64,000 nt of DNA from Nisaea sp. (GCF_034670185.1 NZ_JAXMNY010000001.1:682001-746000), one strand, 5' to 3'. Positions 8,156-17,336 are shown, numbered from the stretch's first letter. The notes: a model not told the origin generated them from the letters alone. Numbers and translations are program-made.

Positions 8156-8441
8156 ATCATTGAATCAGGACTGCATGGTAACCTCTAACGCCGAATTGAG
8201 TTCGAACTGCTGCTTTCTCCGAACGGAGGCTGATGCTCGATTTCCGCGTATTCACGACACATCGTTTCCCCCTAATGTTGACACAGCTCTGTGACCTGCT
8301 GACCTTACCGACCTGCGCTAGATACTAATGGGTCGAAATTTTCTAACGCCGAGAGCTCAGCCGGCTTACAACTCACAACGGTGCGCGCCGTTGGCAGCGA
8401 TTAGGGGTAGAAATGACCAATTTGGTTCAGAGGACTGATCG

Positions 8442-10445
8442 ATGACCACGCAGGAGTACAACGTCGAAGTCAAAGAGGACTTCATCGAGCGGCAAGCCAA
8501 GGCTCAGCCGATCCAGGCGTTGTCCGAACTCGTATGGAATTCGCTCGACGCTGATGCGACCGAAGTCTCCATTGAGCTTGAGCATGACGCTCTCGACGGC
8601 CTCTCCAAGATTTACGTCCGGGATAACGGTCACGGACTTCCTCGTGACGAAGCGCCCGGCCTGTTCAAGAACCTCGGCGGATCGTGGAAGCGAACCGCCA
8701 TGCAGACCAAGAAGCTCAAGCGGGTGCTTCATGGGCAGGAGGGGCGCGGGCGTTTCAAGGCATTCGCGCTCGCCCAGACCGTCGATTGGACGGTTGTGTA
8801 CGACAAGGCTGGAACACCCAAGAAGTTTGACATCAGCATACTTGAACGGGAAATCTCGCGCGTCCGCATATCGGACGAGGCAGATATGCCCGGCGCAAAG
8901 CCTGGTGTGATTGTCACCTTGTCGGAGTTGAAGCGTCAGTTCACGTCGCTTAAGCCCGAGAATGCTATCCAGGAACTCGCGGAAGTATTCGCCATTTACC
9001 TCAAAGACTATCGTGACGTGTCCGTCGAATATTGTGGCGAGAAGATTGATCCAGCGCTAGCAATCCGCGATCAGTGGGAATTCGACCTATCGCTCTACGT
9101 CGATGAGAATGGGGTCGAGCATCCGGTTTCCCTCGAAATCATCGAGTGGCATCGCGCCACGCGGCGAGCGCTCTATCTCTGCAATGCCAAAGGGTTCCCC
9201 CTGTCGCAGGTCGATAGCCGCTTCCACGTCGGCGACTTTCACTTTTCGGCATATCTCAAATCAAAGGCCATCGAGGATTTACATCAGAGCGGACAGCTCG
9301 ACTTAGCCGAGATGTTGCCTACCCTTCAGGTCAGCGTCGATGAGGCAAAGCGGAAGATCAAAGAATTGTTCCGCGAACGCGCGGCCGCCCGTGCAAAGGT
9401 CGTTGTCGACGAATGGAAGGAGAAGAACCTTTATCCGTTCGAGGGGGAACCGGCGTCTCACATTGAGCAGGCAGAGCGTAGCATCTTCGACATTGTTGCG
9501 GTGACGGTCCAGGATACTTCCCCCGACTTCGGCGAAGCCTCTCCGAAGCAAACAGCCTTGCACCTTCGGCTGCTTCGGAACGCAATAGAAAAGAGCCCGA
9601 CCGAACTCCAACGCATTCTCGACGAAGTCCTCAAACTCCCCAAGCGCAAGCAGAAGGAGTTGGCGCAACTTCTCGATGAAACCGATCTATCAGGCGTGAT
9701 CAGTGCTGCGAAGTTGGTCGCCGACCGGCTAAAGTTTATCGATGCGCTTCGGTTTATCCTGTTCGATTACGAGGCCAGGAAGAAGCTGAAGGAGCGGTCC
9801 CAGCTCCACAAAATCCTCGAGCAGAACACCTGGGTCTTCGGCGAGGAGTATCATCTCTGGGCAAGTGACAAGGAACTCACCAACGTCCTAAAAGTGCACA
9901 AGGACAAACTCGATCCGGACATCATCATCGACGAGCCGGTCAGCGTGGTCGGGAAGAGCCGTGGTATCGTTGATCTTATGCTCTCCCGCTCTCAGCGACG
10001 GCACCGGGCTAACGACATCGAGCACCTGGTCATCGAGTTGAAGGCTCCAAGGGTCGTCCTGAGTGCGAAAGACATGAATCAGATTGAGGGCTACGCGCTC
10101 GCGGTCGAGAAGGATGCCCGATTCAATGGCGTTCAAGGTTTGAAGTGGCACTTCTTGCTCGTGTCAGACGACTACAACGAAGAGGTGGCCGCGCGTATTG
10201 AGGGGGGGCCGGATCGGCAGCGTCGTTTGATTTCAAAGCGCCCGCGGGTCTCTATCGGAGTCAAAACCTGGTCCGAGATTATCGAAGAAAACTTTGCCCG
10301 ACTTCAGTTCATAAAAGAAGCTCTTGAACATAAGGTCGATGATGGCCAGGCGCTTGCTTTCCTTCAGGAAAAACACAAAGACTTGCTTGAGGGGGTCATT
10401 GTAGAAATTGAGGACGACGAAGACGAAGACGAAACGGCTCCTTGA
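8442..10445 (+). CDS. GHKL-type ATPase fused to a Shedu-like PD-(D/E)XK nuclease
   Basis: 667 residues. The N-terminal part is a Bergerat-fold ATPase of the HSP90/MutL/MORC kind. The N-box is ELVWNSLDADA (Glu29, Asn33, Asp37), followed by DNGHG at 61-65 and a glycine-rich lid HGQEGRGRFKAF at 97-108. Residues about 290-330 and 370-455 are helical linkers. The C-terminal part carries the signature of a restriction-like nuclease: ILEQNTWVFGEEY (458-470), Asp511 in GIVDLML, Glu532-x-Lys534 in VIELKAP, and Gln547-xxx-Tyr551. This QxxxY pattern and spacing match the DUF4263/Shedu nuclease core. The tail (654-664) is strongly acidic. It converges on the KAP gene with a 29-bp gap. Inference: an ATP-gated DNase with an antiphage role. 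The domain reading is by motif only, but all key residues are present. Confidence 0.85.
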   Translation: MTTQEYNVEVKEDFIERQAKAQPIQALSELVWNSLDADATEVSIELEHDALDGLSKIYVRDNGHGLPRDEAPGLFKNLGGSWKRTAMQTKKLKRVLHGQEGRGRFKAFALAQTVDWTVVYDKAGTPKKFDISILEREISRVRISDEADMPGAKPGVIVTLSELKRQFTSLKPENAIQELAEVFAIYLKDYRDVSVEYCGEKIDPALAIRDQWEFDLSLYVDENGVEHPVSLEIIEWHRATRRALYLCNAKGFPLSQVDSRFHVGDFHFSAYLKSKAIEDLHQSGQLDLAEMLPTLQVSVDEAKRKIKELFRERAAARAKVVVDEWKEKNLYPFEGEPASHIEQAERSIFDIVAVTVQDTSPDFGEASPKQTALHLRLLRNAIEKSPTELQRILDEVLKLPKRKQKELAQLLDETDLSGVISAAKLVADRLKFIDALRFILFDYEARKKLKERSQLHKILEQNTWVFGEEYHLWASDKELTNVLKVHKDKLDPDIIIDEPVSVVGKSRGIVDLMLSRSQRRHRANDIEHLVIELKAPRVVLSAKDMNQIEGYALAVEKDARFNGVQGLKWHFLLVSDDYNEEVAARIEGGPDRQRRLISKRPRVSIGVKTWSEIIEENFARLQFIKEALEHKVDDGQALAFLQEKHKDLLEGVIVEIEDDEDEDETAP

Positions 10446-10454
10446 ACAGGAGCC
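10436..10454. terminator. Hairpin at the junction of the two convergent island genes
   Basis: A perfect 7-bp stem GGCTCCT/AGGAGCC with a 5-nt loop, overlapping the stop codon of the GHKL-nuclease gene. It is symmetric and could act on transcripts from both sides, but there is no T-run on either strand. Confidence 0.45.
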
Positions 10455-10474
10455 AAGCTAGCCCACCCGAACTG

Positions 10475-13474
10475 TCACTGAAAACGGAATGGCGCGATCA
10501 AGGGGTGCGCCTCCACGGCTCGCCATGATTCTGGCCAGTTGATCGCATGATCAGAATGGTGTCCCAGCACATCCGACATTAGATCCAGGGCCATCCTTGT
10601 CTGCCTAAGCTTCTCGTTAAGTGATGGACTCTGATCTTGTCTCTCTTCGAATCGGCCCCGGAACATTTTCTCGAACATCTCTCCAACTGGATGCTGATAA
10701 TCGAGTCTGTGGGCGAGGGTCTCACGTTCGTCATCGCTGCACGAGGCATCCAAGGCCAATGCGAGCATCAGGGCTGGAAATAGCGGAGACATCGAATGAT
10801 CTGTGCCTAATAGTGCGGCTTCTTCCTCGGCGGGCCACCTAGCACGAATGATACGGTAGAGGTTAATCACGCGTTTGGTAAGCCGGGGCGAGTGGCCGAT
10901 CAGTGGGCCGAGCGCGCCAAGGCAAGCGCGTTCGCTCTCGCTGAGCGTGATCCGGGCCAGGACCTCTTTGACGTTCGTCTCGTCCCCGGTCCTGGCCGCC
11001 AAATCGGCGGGCGGGCGAACCGGCGTTAACTTCGTGATTAGACCCTCAGCAGCGGCACTCCCGGGCAACGCATTGTCCCAGCTCTCCCGACGCCCGTTCT
11101 CCACCCGGTCGGAATCTGCGTCGTCGTCTGAACTGGTCTCCAAGAGCGTCGCGCGTCCGAGGATCGAGGCGACTAGTTTGGCGTACTCATTGTCAGTGCC
11201 GTCTTCGCTCATATCCACGCATGGAGGCTGCAATCGGTAAGGCAATTGGAAGATCTTCTCCAGATAGTTCTTCGCCGAAACCTGATGAGCAGCCTCCCCG
11301 AACTGCTCTGAATGATATGAGTGTAGAGCGCTTTCCAACCATCGCGGATCGACGCCCACGACAACCACGAAGAGCGGATAGGCCAGTATCAAGTGCACCG
11401 CCTCCAAGACCTGGATCACCACTTTCGGCGGGCATCGGTCGAGATCGTCGATATAGAGGACGATGCGGTCGATGCTGGGCAGGTCCGCCTCTTTCAGGCC
11501 GTCTTCGTACCTAGCCCTACTTTGCTGCTGCATCAGGTCCGACATACGGCGAAAATCGCGACTTATGATTGAGATTAGGCCCAGATGACGCCGATACTCA
11601 TCGCCTCCGGCCCGGTTCTCGATATAATCACGGAATAGCTTTCTCGGCCTTAGGCCGCTCCGCATCTCCTCCAACTCTGCTTGCTCCTCGATCGCCGCTG
11701 CCTTGGCCTCCTGAGCTTTCGCAACCTTCGCCTCGAGTCCTCGGATTTCCATTGCAACACTGGCGTGCTCGGCCTCCAATCTGCCGAGTTCACCAGTCTC
11801 ATCCGCTATGATTTTCTGGTGTGCGTCGAGCAGAGGTTTGATCTTCGACTGGAAAGTCTTGAAATAACCCCACATCACGGTCGAGATACCAGCGAGCCAA
11901 GCCAAGGTTTCCTTTATCGCGGCCACTGCTTCCTTGATTTCAGGCATTCCAGTTAGTCTCGTCTGGAGCGCGCCACCAGCCACAAGCACCAAGACGACTA
12001 ACAAGGTCGCGACAACCACCAGTGAAACACTCGATTTGGGACTGGCCAGAAGGAAAGCACCGAATTTTGAAAGACGGCCCGAGAAGGATTGTATCTCCGC
12101 GTATTGCTGCTCGATTTGCGTGGCGTCCTGGATCGCGCTGTCGAGGCCGAGTGCGCGGAAGGCACCCCCTAGCTCTTTCTTGAGATCTTCTTTAAGGGTT
12201 GCTTGGATCGCGTCTCGGGCGGACGTTCGCAACGCCTCGCGCTTGCCTCGGATCTCGTCTCGGAGTTTATCAATTCTGTCATCGAGTTGTTTCTTATGAC
12301 CGGCATCGGACTCGATGGTTTTGTCCGAAGACGCGATGATATCGGTCGCCTCGTCGAGACGGCGCATCAGTTTTTCCAACTGTAGATACTTCAGCCAGTC
12401 TTTTTGTTCGCTGGCTTGGTTGGACAACTCCTCGAAGATGTGCGTGCCGATGCTAGCCCATAGATCACCATCGGAATAATGCCAGGCATTGAACCGGATA
12501 TGGACCACGTTCTCCACGAATGCCGGTCGGCCTTCGTCCAAGATCTGATCGCCCCACTCCGTCGTTTGATCAATAGCCGCCTCCAGCATCGCCATGAAGG
12601 TGGATTTGCCGGAGCCCCAATTTCCGAACAGCCCGATAGCCAGTGGCAACGGAGCCGCGTGGTGGCAGACCAACTCGGCGATGGCGAGCGCATCAGGCGC
12701 GCGTCCCAACGGATCGTCTGTGAGGATGTCCCGGTCAATTTTGGCACCAAAATCGACCCGGTCATTGTTGATTGAAGCCAGGGCCCGCATCCGCCCATTG
12801 GGGGCGTTCGTCGCGAGATCGAATGTCTCGATGATTCTCCGCTGATAAAATTCAGGGTTCAGGGGTAGCCTTTCTTGATTGTAGAGGTACTTCTCAACAA
12901 TTACGCTGGAGAGAAAAGCGCGGAAGTCTGGCCACGCTTCCTTCGGCAGTGACGATAAGACCGCTCGCATCCCTGCCGTATCGAGCAATAGTCCGCCGAT
13001 GAGATCCGGGATCGTGACCGACTCCATGTTGTCGTGGAGCTGGACCGACCACGCGGCGCTCAGGATAGTTAAGATTTCTGGGCCGATGTAGAGCTCGTAC
13101 TCCGTCTCAGGACCAAAAAAGGAGCTGTAGGCTTCCAGCGAACCCGCCAAGGGTTGGCGCCACTCGTGGTCTTTTCCGTATTTCTCAGCCAGGAACTGAT
13201 ATAGGAGCAGGATCATTTCTCGATCATCTTGTGCTCCGTTCGTTAGGGTGAATTTTACCACGCCTTTCGCGAGATCCTCGAGCGTCAATACGGCGTTTCC
13301 TAATGTTATTTTCTCGTGTGCCAAGAAAAACGCATGTTGAAGCAGATCAACCGTCTCCGGCTCCAAAACCGGCCGCTTGGTTTTGCCCGGGTATCTCAGT
13401 CGGTCAAGCTGGCCGACCGTGATCCAAGCCCCCGGCTCTAGATCGAATAAGTTATTTATCGGCTCTGTTTGCAC
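10475..13474 (-). CDS. KAP-family P-loop NTPase with membrane segments
   Basis: 999 residues, GTG start. Residues 1-230 are helical; two repeats (about 45-75 and 132-176, with LEDLAKGVV and PDLIGGLLL) faintly resemble Clp N-domain repeats. The KAP NTPase follows, with Walker A GNWGSGKST (284-292), then FNAWHYSDGDLWASI. A long insertion carries a coiled coil (about 360-470), a hydrophobic segment SVSLVVVATLLVVLVLVAG (about 482-500), a possible second one (about 522-540) and another coiled coil (545-605). Walker B is IVLYIDDLDRCPP (671-683), followed by VVVVGVDPRWL, all typical of KAP proteins. The insertion of membrane helices inside the P-loop domain is a known KAP feature that anchors the ATPase to the inner membrane. 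It faces the GHKL-nuclease gene. KAP NTPases occur in phage-exclusion and defence loci (PifA-like, Tmn-like); a role here is inferred. Confidence 0.88.
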   Translation of the reverse strand: MQTEPINNLFDLEPGAWITVGQLDRLRYPGKTKRPVLEPETVDLLQHAFFLAHEKITLGNAVLTLEDLAKGVVKFTLTNGAQDDREMILLLYQFLAEKYGKDHEWRQPLAGSLEAYSSFFGPETEYELYIGPEILTILSAAWSVQLHDNMESVTIPDLIGGLLLDTAGMRAVLSSLPKEAWPDFRAFLSSVIVEKYLYNQERLPLNPEFYQRRIIETFDLATNAPNGRMRALASINNDRVDFGAKIDRDILTDDPLGRAPDALAIAELVCHHAAPLPLAIGLFGNWGSGKSTFMAMLEAAIDQTTEWGDQILDEGRPAFVENVVHIRFNAWHYSDGDLWASIGTHIFEELSNQASEQKDWLKYLQLEKLMRRLDEATDIIASSDKTIESDAGHKKQLDDRIDKLRDEIRGKREALRTSARDAIQATLKEDLKKELGGAFRALGLDSAIQDATQIEQQYAEIQSFSGRLSKFGAFLLASPKSSVSLVVVATLLVVLVLVAGGALQTRLTGMPEIKEAVAAIKETLAWLAGISTVMWGYFKTFQSKIKPLLDAHQKIIADETGELGRLEAEHASVAMEIRGLEAKVAKAQEAKAAAIEEQAELEEMRSGLRPRKLFRDYIENRAGGDEYRRHLGLISIISRDFRRMSDLMQQQSRARYEDGLKEADLPSIDRIVLYIDDLDRCPPKVVIQVLEAVHLILAYPLFVVVVGVDPRWLESALHSYHSEQFGEAAHQVSAKNYLEKIFQLPYRLQPPCVDMSEDGTDNEYAKLVASILGRATLLETSSDDDADSDRVENGRRESWDNALPGSAAAEGLITKLTPVRPPADLAARTGDETNVKEVLARITLSESERACLGALGPLIGHSPRLTKRVINLYRIIRARWPAEEEAALLGTDHSMSPLFPALMLALALDASCSDDERETLAHRLDYQHPVGEMFEKMFRGRFEERQDQSPSLNEKLRQTRMALDLMSDVLGHHSDHAINWPESWRAVEAHPLIAPFRFQ

Positions 13475-14085
13475 CTGAATTCCCCAGGAAACTTAGTTTG
13501 AATGTTCGGATCCTGAACGTAATCTCCTTGGTCCGGACAATCGTGTAAAGAGGGTATGAAAATTATGGATCATATATCGAAGATTGTATGGTCGACGAAT
13601 TTGTATTCCCTATCTATCTATCTATCTAGCTTGCGTCATCCGTTCAGATTGTTGTCAAAGGGCTACATGCATCGCGTATTTTGAGATCGACGTGAAGCAC
13701 ATCAATCGGTTCAGAAATCGCCGGTCGAGCGTGATTTGTGGGATCCATGGAACACCGCGCTTATTCTGAAGGCGAGGAGCAGATCTCCACACGGCTTTCC
13801 GGTTCAGAATGCAGCGAACCCCGCTAACACCGAGCATCCTATGTACAGGGCTGATACCGTCACATAGACGCATCGCACGTCTCGCATTGACAATTGGCAG
13901 TTATCGGCACTCGCCAAACATTGCCCCGGTGCAGTTGCTTGGCCATTTGCAACTAAACTACTTGGCTGACCCACGAGGTACAGCGCCGGGTACATTGTAG
14001 GTACAATGCTGGACCCGATCAGTAGGTGAAAGTTCATCTAAATAAATGATATAAAAAGGAAAATGAAAGAAAATGGTTAAGCGTA
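13475..14085. other. Non-coding right end of the island
   Basis: 611 bp without a convincing gene. It must hold the promoter of the KAP gene. Visible items are a short TATC tandem repeat (four copies from 13611), and an inverted repeat CATTGTA-GG-TACAATG at 13993-14008, 78 bp inside the right attachment repeat. The latter could bind an excisionase, the integrase arm domain or a regulator. The last 50 bp before the repeat are A-rich. Confidence 0.5.
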
Positions 14086-14129
14086 TCGATCCTCCTCGGC
14101 TCCACCAAAATCTCCCCCAAGATATTGAA
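14086..14129 (+). repeat. Attachment-site direct repeat, distal side (attR)
   Basis: The second copy of the 44-bp repeat at 3408-3451. It contains the last 22 nt of tRNA-Ala including CCA, plus 22 bp downstream, with one substitution. It is the displaced chromosomal tRNA end. It marks the island boundary 16 bp before the stop of the enolase-superfamily gene. Confidence 0.93.
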
Positions 14130-14145
14130 ATCGCATCAGGTTGAA

Positions 14146-15252
14146 TTAGCGTGGATAGATGCGCGCTGTTTCCAGAGCACTTTCATCTATCGCGACGCCA
14201 AGCCCTGGCGCGTCCGGAACATTCAGGTAGCCATCAACGGGTGACGGCACACCGCCGCTGATGCAGCGGATGATCGACTCATGGCCTTCATGATATTCCA
14301 TCGCTCCATGCTCCAGAGCGCCCGCCATCAGGTGCAGGTTGATGAAATCCCAGCCGCCGGCCGGGCAGGTGTCCCGGTTGTGGCGGCCGGCGAGGCGGAT
14401 GACGTCGAGAGCTTTGCTGAAGCCGCCGGCGAAGACGGCGTTCGGCTGGATGACGGAGACACCGCCCTGCCGGATCAGTTGCTCGAACCGGTATTCCGAC
14501 TGCTCCATCTGTCCGGCGCCGACGGGACAGTCAATTTCGCCGGTGAGTTCCGCCAGTCGGCGCGGATCGTTGTCGCGCAGGGGTTCCTCCAGCCAAGCAA
14601 GGCGGGCGTCCGAGACTGCAAAGGCCAGGTTACGGGCGGTGGGGAGATCGAACCCGCAATTGGCGTCGGCGATGAGATCCGCGTCAGGGCCGATGGCCTC
14701 GCGGATGGCGAGAATGCGTTCCGCGTCCTCCTGCCAGGGGCGGCCCTTGGCTGCGATGACGATCTTCACACCGGCAGCGCCGGCCTGGATGGCGCGTGAA
14801 GATGCGGCCTGCAGGGCATCAATATCGAGATGGGGCAGGCCGCAGGTGACATGCACGGGAACGCGGCTGCGCTTGCCGCCGAGCAGGACTGCAATGCTTT
14901 TCCCGGCGGCCTGGGCCCGGATGTCCGTCAAGGCGATTTCAAGAGCGGAGAGGGCCGAGACGACCACGCCTGTCATGGCGCGGGGATTGAAATGCCGTTC
15001 GATAGCCGCCATCAGATCCAGCCCGAGGGGATCTTTCCCGGTGATCGCTTCAGACAGCGCGTGGTTCAGGAAATGGGAGACCTCGGCGGCGAGGAAGCGT
15101 CCCGTGAAGCCATTGCCGGTTATGCCTTCATCGGTGTCGATGCGGCAGCGCACGAAGACCGGACCGTCTGTCCCGGCATAGGTCGCCCTGTTTTCCTGCT
15201 CGCCCGCCGCGACCGGTCGATGGACGCTGGCCTGTATCCGGGTAATGCGCAT
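14146..15252 (-). CDS. Enolase-superfamily enzyme (mandelate racemase / muconate-lactonizing type)
   Basis: 368 residues with the usual two-part architecture: an N-terminal capping domain (MRITRIQASVHRPV to about 125) and a TIM barrel. A probable base lies in AAGVKIVIA (about 165). Metal-ligand candidates are Asp in DANCGF (about 200), Glu in LEEPL (about 225), and a third acidic residue near GAGQMEQSEYR (about 250). The chemistry is abstraction of a proton alpha to a carboxylate; the substrate cannot be read. It is the last gene of a leftward run after tctA, separated by 61 bp, so it may act on the acid imported by the TTT transporter. Its stop codon is 16 bp from the island's right boundary; before integration it would have lain directly beside tRNA-Ala. 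Confidence 0.85.
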   Translation of the reverse strand: MRITRIQASVHRPVAAGEQENRATYAGTDGPVFVRCRIDTDEGITGNGFTGRFLAAEVSHFLNHALSEAITGKDPLGLDLMAAIERHFNPRAMTGVVVSALSALEIALTDIRAQAAGKSIAVLLGGKRSRVPVHVTCGLPHLDIDALQAASSRAIQAGAAGVKIVIAAKGRPWQEDAERILAIREAIGPDADLIADANCGFDLPTARNLAFAVSDARLAWLEEPLRDNDPRRLAELTGEIDCPVGAGQMEQSEYRFEQLIRQGGVSVIQPNAVFAGGFSKALDVIRLAGRHNRDTCPAGGWDFINLHLMAGALEHGAMEYHEGHESIIRCISGGVPSPVDGYLNVPDAPGLGVAIDESALETARIYPR

Positions 15253-15313
15253 CTGGGGGCCTCATGGTCTGAAATGCATCGGGGCGGCCGAAGCCGCCCC
15301 GGGACGATAATGT

Positions 15314-16819
15314 CTAGCTCTGGGCCGCGTCAGCAGCCTTGCGTTCCTGCCGCTTGGTCCGGAACAGGGTGACCAGGGGCCAGATCATCGAGGTCAGTGT
15401 CAGGACCAGGAAGGTCACCACAATTGGTCGCTCAAGGAAATGGAACCAGTTGTGGTCGAAGATGATCAGGGACTGCTTCAGGCTGTTTTCCACGAGCTCG
15501 CCAAGGATCAGCCCCATGATGATCGGGGCCGCGGAGAAGCCGTAGCGCTTCAGCACAAAGCCGAACAGGCCGGCCAGCACCATGATCCAGACATCCATGA
15601 TCGACTGGTCCATGGCATAAGCACCGATGGAGGCGAGCACGAAAACGGCGGGCCAGAGGAACTCGGTCGGGATCAGGGTGACGCGGGCGAACAGTTTGGC
15701 ACCGGCGAAGCCAAAGGCGGCGAAGGCAAAGTTCGCGATCAGCATCGACAGGAAGATGGCGTAAAGCAGGGTCGGTGTCTCGGTGAAGAGATGCGGTCCG
15801 GGCCGGAGGCCATGCGCCAGCAGCGCGCCGAGGATGATCGCCGTAGTGGCGCTGCCGGGAATGCCGAGCGCCAGGGTTGGCACCATGGCAGCCCCGGTCG
15901 CGGCGTTATTGGCGGCTTCCGGACCGGCAATGCCGCGGAGATCTCCCTTGCCGAACTGGCTCTTGTCCTTGGCCCAACGCTTTGCCTCATTGTAGCCGAT
16001 CATGGCTGCAACAGTACCGCCCTCGGCCGGAAGCAGACCGATAAAGGAGCCTATACCGCAGGACCGGCAGATCGTGCCGAAGCAGTGCTTGAAATCGGCC
16101 CAGCCGGGCAGCTTCACCGCATCAAAGATGGCGCGCACCCGGCCTTCCTTGAGCTTCGATGCCTGTGTCAGGAACTCACAGCCGGCAAACAGGCCGATCA
16201 TCACTGGAATGAAGTGAATGCCTTCCGACAACTCCCAGTAGCCGAAGGTGAAGCGGTCCACGCCCGTGGTGAAATCCATGCCGATCGTGGCGAGCAGAAC
16301 GCCGAAGGCACCGCCGATCAGGTTCTTCAGGGCTGATTCACCGCTGATCGTTGCCAGCATGGAAAGGCCAAAAAGAGACAGGGCGAAATATTCGGGAGGG
16401 CCAAAGTTGTAGGCGACCCGAGAGAGCAGGGGCGCCGCAACGATAAGGACGACGACGCTGAAAATCCCGCCGATCACGCTGCTGACTGCAGCCATGCCAA
16501 GAGCCATCCCGGCCTTGCCTTTCTGGGCGAGGGGATAGCCGTCGAACGCTGTCGCCGCTGCGGGTGGTGCTCCCGGGGCATTGACGAGGATCGCTGTGAT
16601 CGATCCGCCGAAAGTTCCGGCGCAATAAAGCGCACTCAATAGGGAGATCGCCGGGATCGGATCCATGGTCAGGGTGAATGGCAGCAGCAGTGCCGTGGCC
16701 ATCGTGGAACTCAGGCCGGGCATGGCGCCGACCAGAACGCCGCCTATGGTCCCGATCAGGATAACCGTGATCAGGTAGGGGTCAGAAAAGGCCACAAGGG
16801 CGGTGAGGAACGCATCCAT
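15314..16819 (-). CDS. tctA: Tripartite tricarboxylate transporter, large permease TctA
   Basis: 501 residues with about twelve hydrophobic segments. The N-terminal GTIGGVLVGAMPGLSSTMATALLLPFT and the repeat-related GLLPAEGGTVAAMIGYNEAKR followed by GIAGPEAANNAATGAAMVPTLALGIPGS are diagnostic for TctA. The protein moves a carboxylate across the inner membrane together with TctB and the periplasmic TctC. The order tctC-tctB-tctA on the minus strand is standard and the gaps are short. The substrate is not predictable from sequence; the neighbouring CoA-transferase, crotonase and enolase-superfamily enzyme suggest an organic acid used as carbon source. Confidence 0.95.
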   Translation of the reverse strand: MDAFLTALVAFSDPYLITVILIGTIGGVLVGAMPGLSSTMATALLLPFTLTMDPIPAISLLSALYCAGTFGGSITAILVNAPGAPPAAATAFDGYPLAQKGKAGMALGMAAVSSVIGGIFSVVVLIVAAPLLSRVAYNFGPPEYFALSLFGLSMLATISGESALKNLIGGAFGVLLATIGMDFTTGVDRFTFGYWELSEGIHFIPVMIGLFAGCEFLTQASKLKEGRVRAIFDAVKLPGWADFKHCFGTICRSCGIGSFIGLLPAEGGTVAAMIGYNEAKRWAKDKSQFGKGDLRGIAGPEAANNAATGAAMVPTLALGIPGSATTAIILGALLAHGLRPGPHLFTETPTLLYAIFLSMLIANFAFAAFGFAGAKLFARVTLIPTEFLWPAVFVLASIGAYAMDQSIMDVWIMVLAGLFGFVLKRYGFSAAPIIMGLILGELVENSLKQSLIIFDHNWFHFLERPIVVTFLVLTLTSMIWPLVTLFRTKRQERKAADAAQS

Positions 16820-16840
16820 CAGTTCGAACCAATCTGAACG

Positions 16841-17329
16841 CTAGAAACCGAGAATGCCGGCATCGAAATGCACGCCGAGCCCGAAGGCGAACAGCGCATA
16901 AATCGCTCCGGGGAAGAGCACTGCAAACGGAATGACCGCGTGCCAGCGCCGCTCGCCCCAGATCACGGGCATGAAGAAACAGAACAACGCCATGGCAAGG
17001 ATGAAGCCGATGGCCTCGAAGGCGACCACGAAAGCAAGCATCATGGCGGCAGTCATGGCGACCATTGCCGGAACCGACTTGCCCGGCCGCGAATCCTTGC
17101 GGAAAGAGATCACCATGAGGGTGACCGCAAGGACGGCAATCACCGAGATCACCAAGCGTGGGAAGGTTGCCGGTTGTACGTTCTGGGCGACAGCGGCCGG
17201 AGCGTCGGCGAAGCTGAGAGTGATCCAGTAGGCGACCGCGCAAAGGACCACGGTACAGAAACCGATGACCATATCACGCGGAAACCGGGCTGCTGGTGCA
17301 GCCCGGTCAACGGAGGGTTTGCTTGACAT
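16841..17329 (-). CDS. tctB: Tripartite tricarboxylate transporter, small permease TctB
   Basis: 162 residues with four hydrophobic helices: MVIGFCTVVLCAVAYWITL, FPRLVISVIAVLAVTLMVI, a pair around VAMTAAMMLAFVVAFEAIGFILAMALFCFFM, and VIPFAVLFPGAIYALFAFGLGV. This is the TctB pattern. The frame is open further to 17416, but the methionine at 17329 (MSSKPSVDR) gives the usual short N-terminus and avoids overlap with tctC, which ends 7 bp away. It has no catalytic motif; it is the small membrane partner of TctA. Confidence 0.92.
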   Translation of the reverse strand: MSSKPSVDRAAPAARFPRDMVIGFCTVVLCAVAYWITLSFADAPAAVAQNVQPATFPRLVISVIAVLAVTLMVISFRKDSRPGKSVPAMVAMTAAMMLAFVVAFEAIGFILAMALFCFFMPVIWGERRWHAVIPFAVLFPGAIYALFAFGLGVHFDAGILGF

Positions 17330-17336
17330 AGTGTCC

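Noticed and set aside
8442..10445. Classical MutL or histidine kinase identity
   Set aside because: GHKL motifs are present, but no MutL endonuclease motif, no DHp domain or phospho-accepting histidine; the C-terminus is nuclease-like instead.
13611..13628. TATC tandem repeat
   Set aside because: Only four to five copies; could be phase-variable in principle, but no coding or promoter element is attached.
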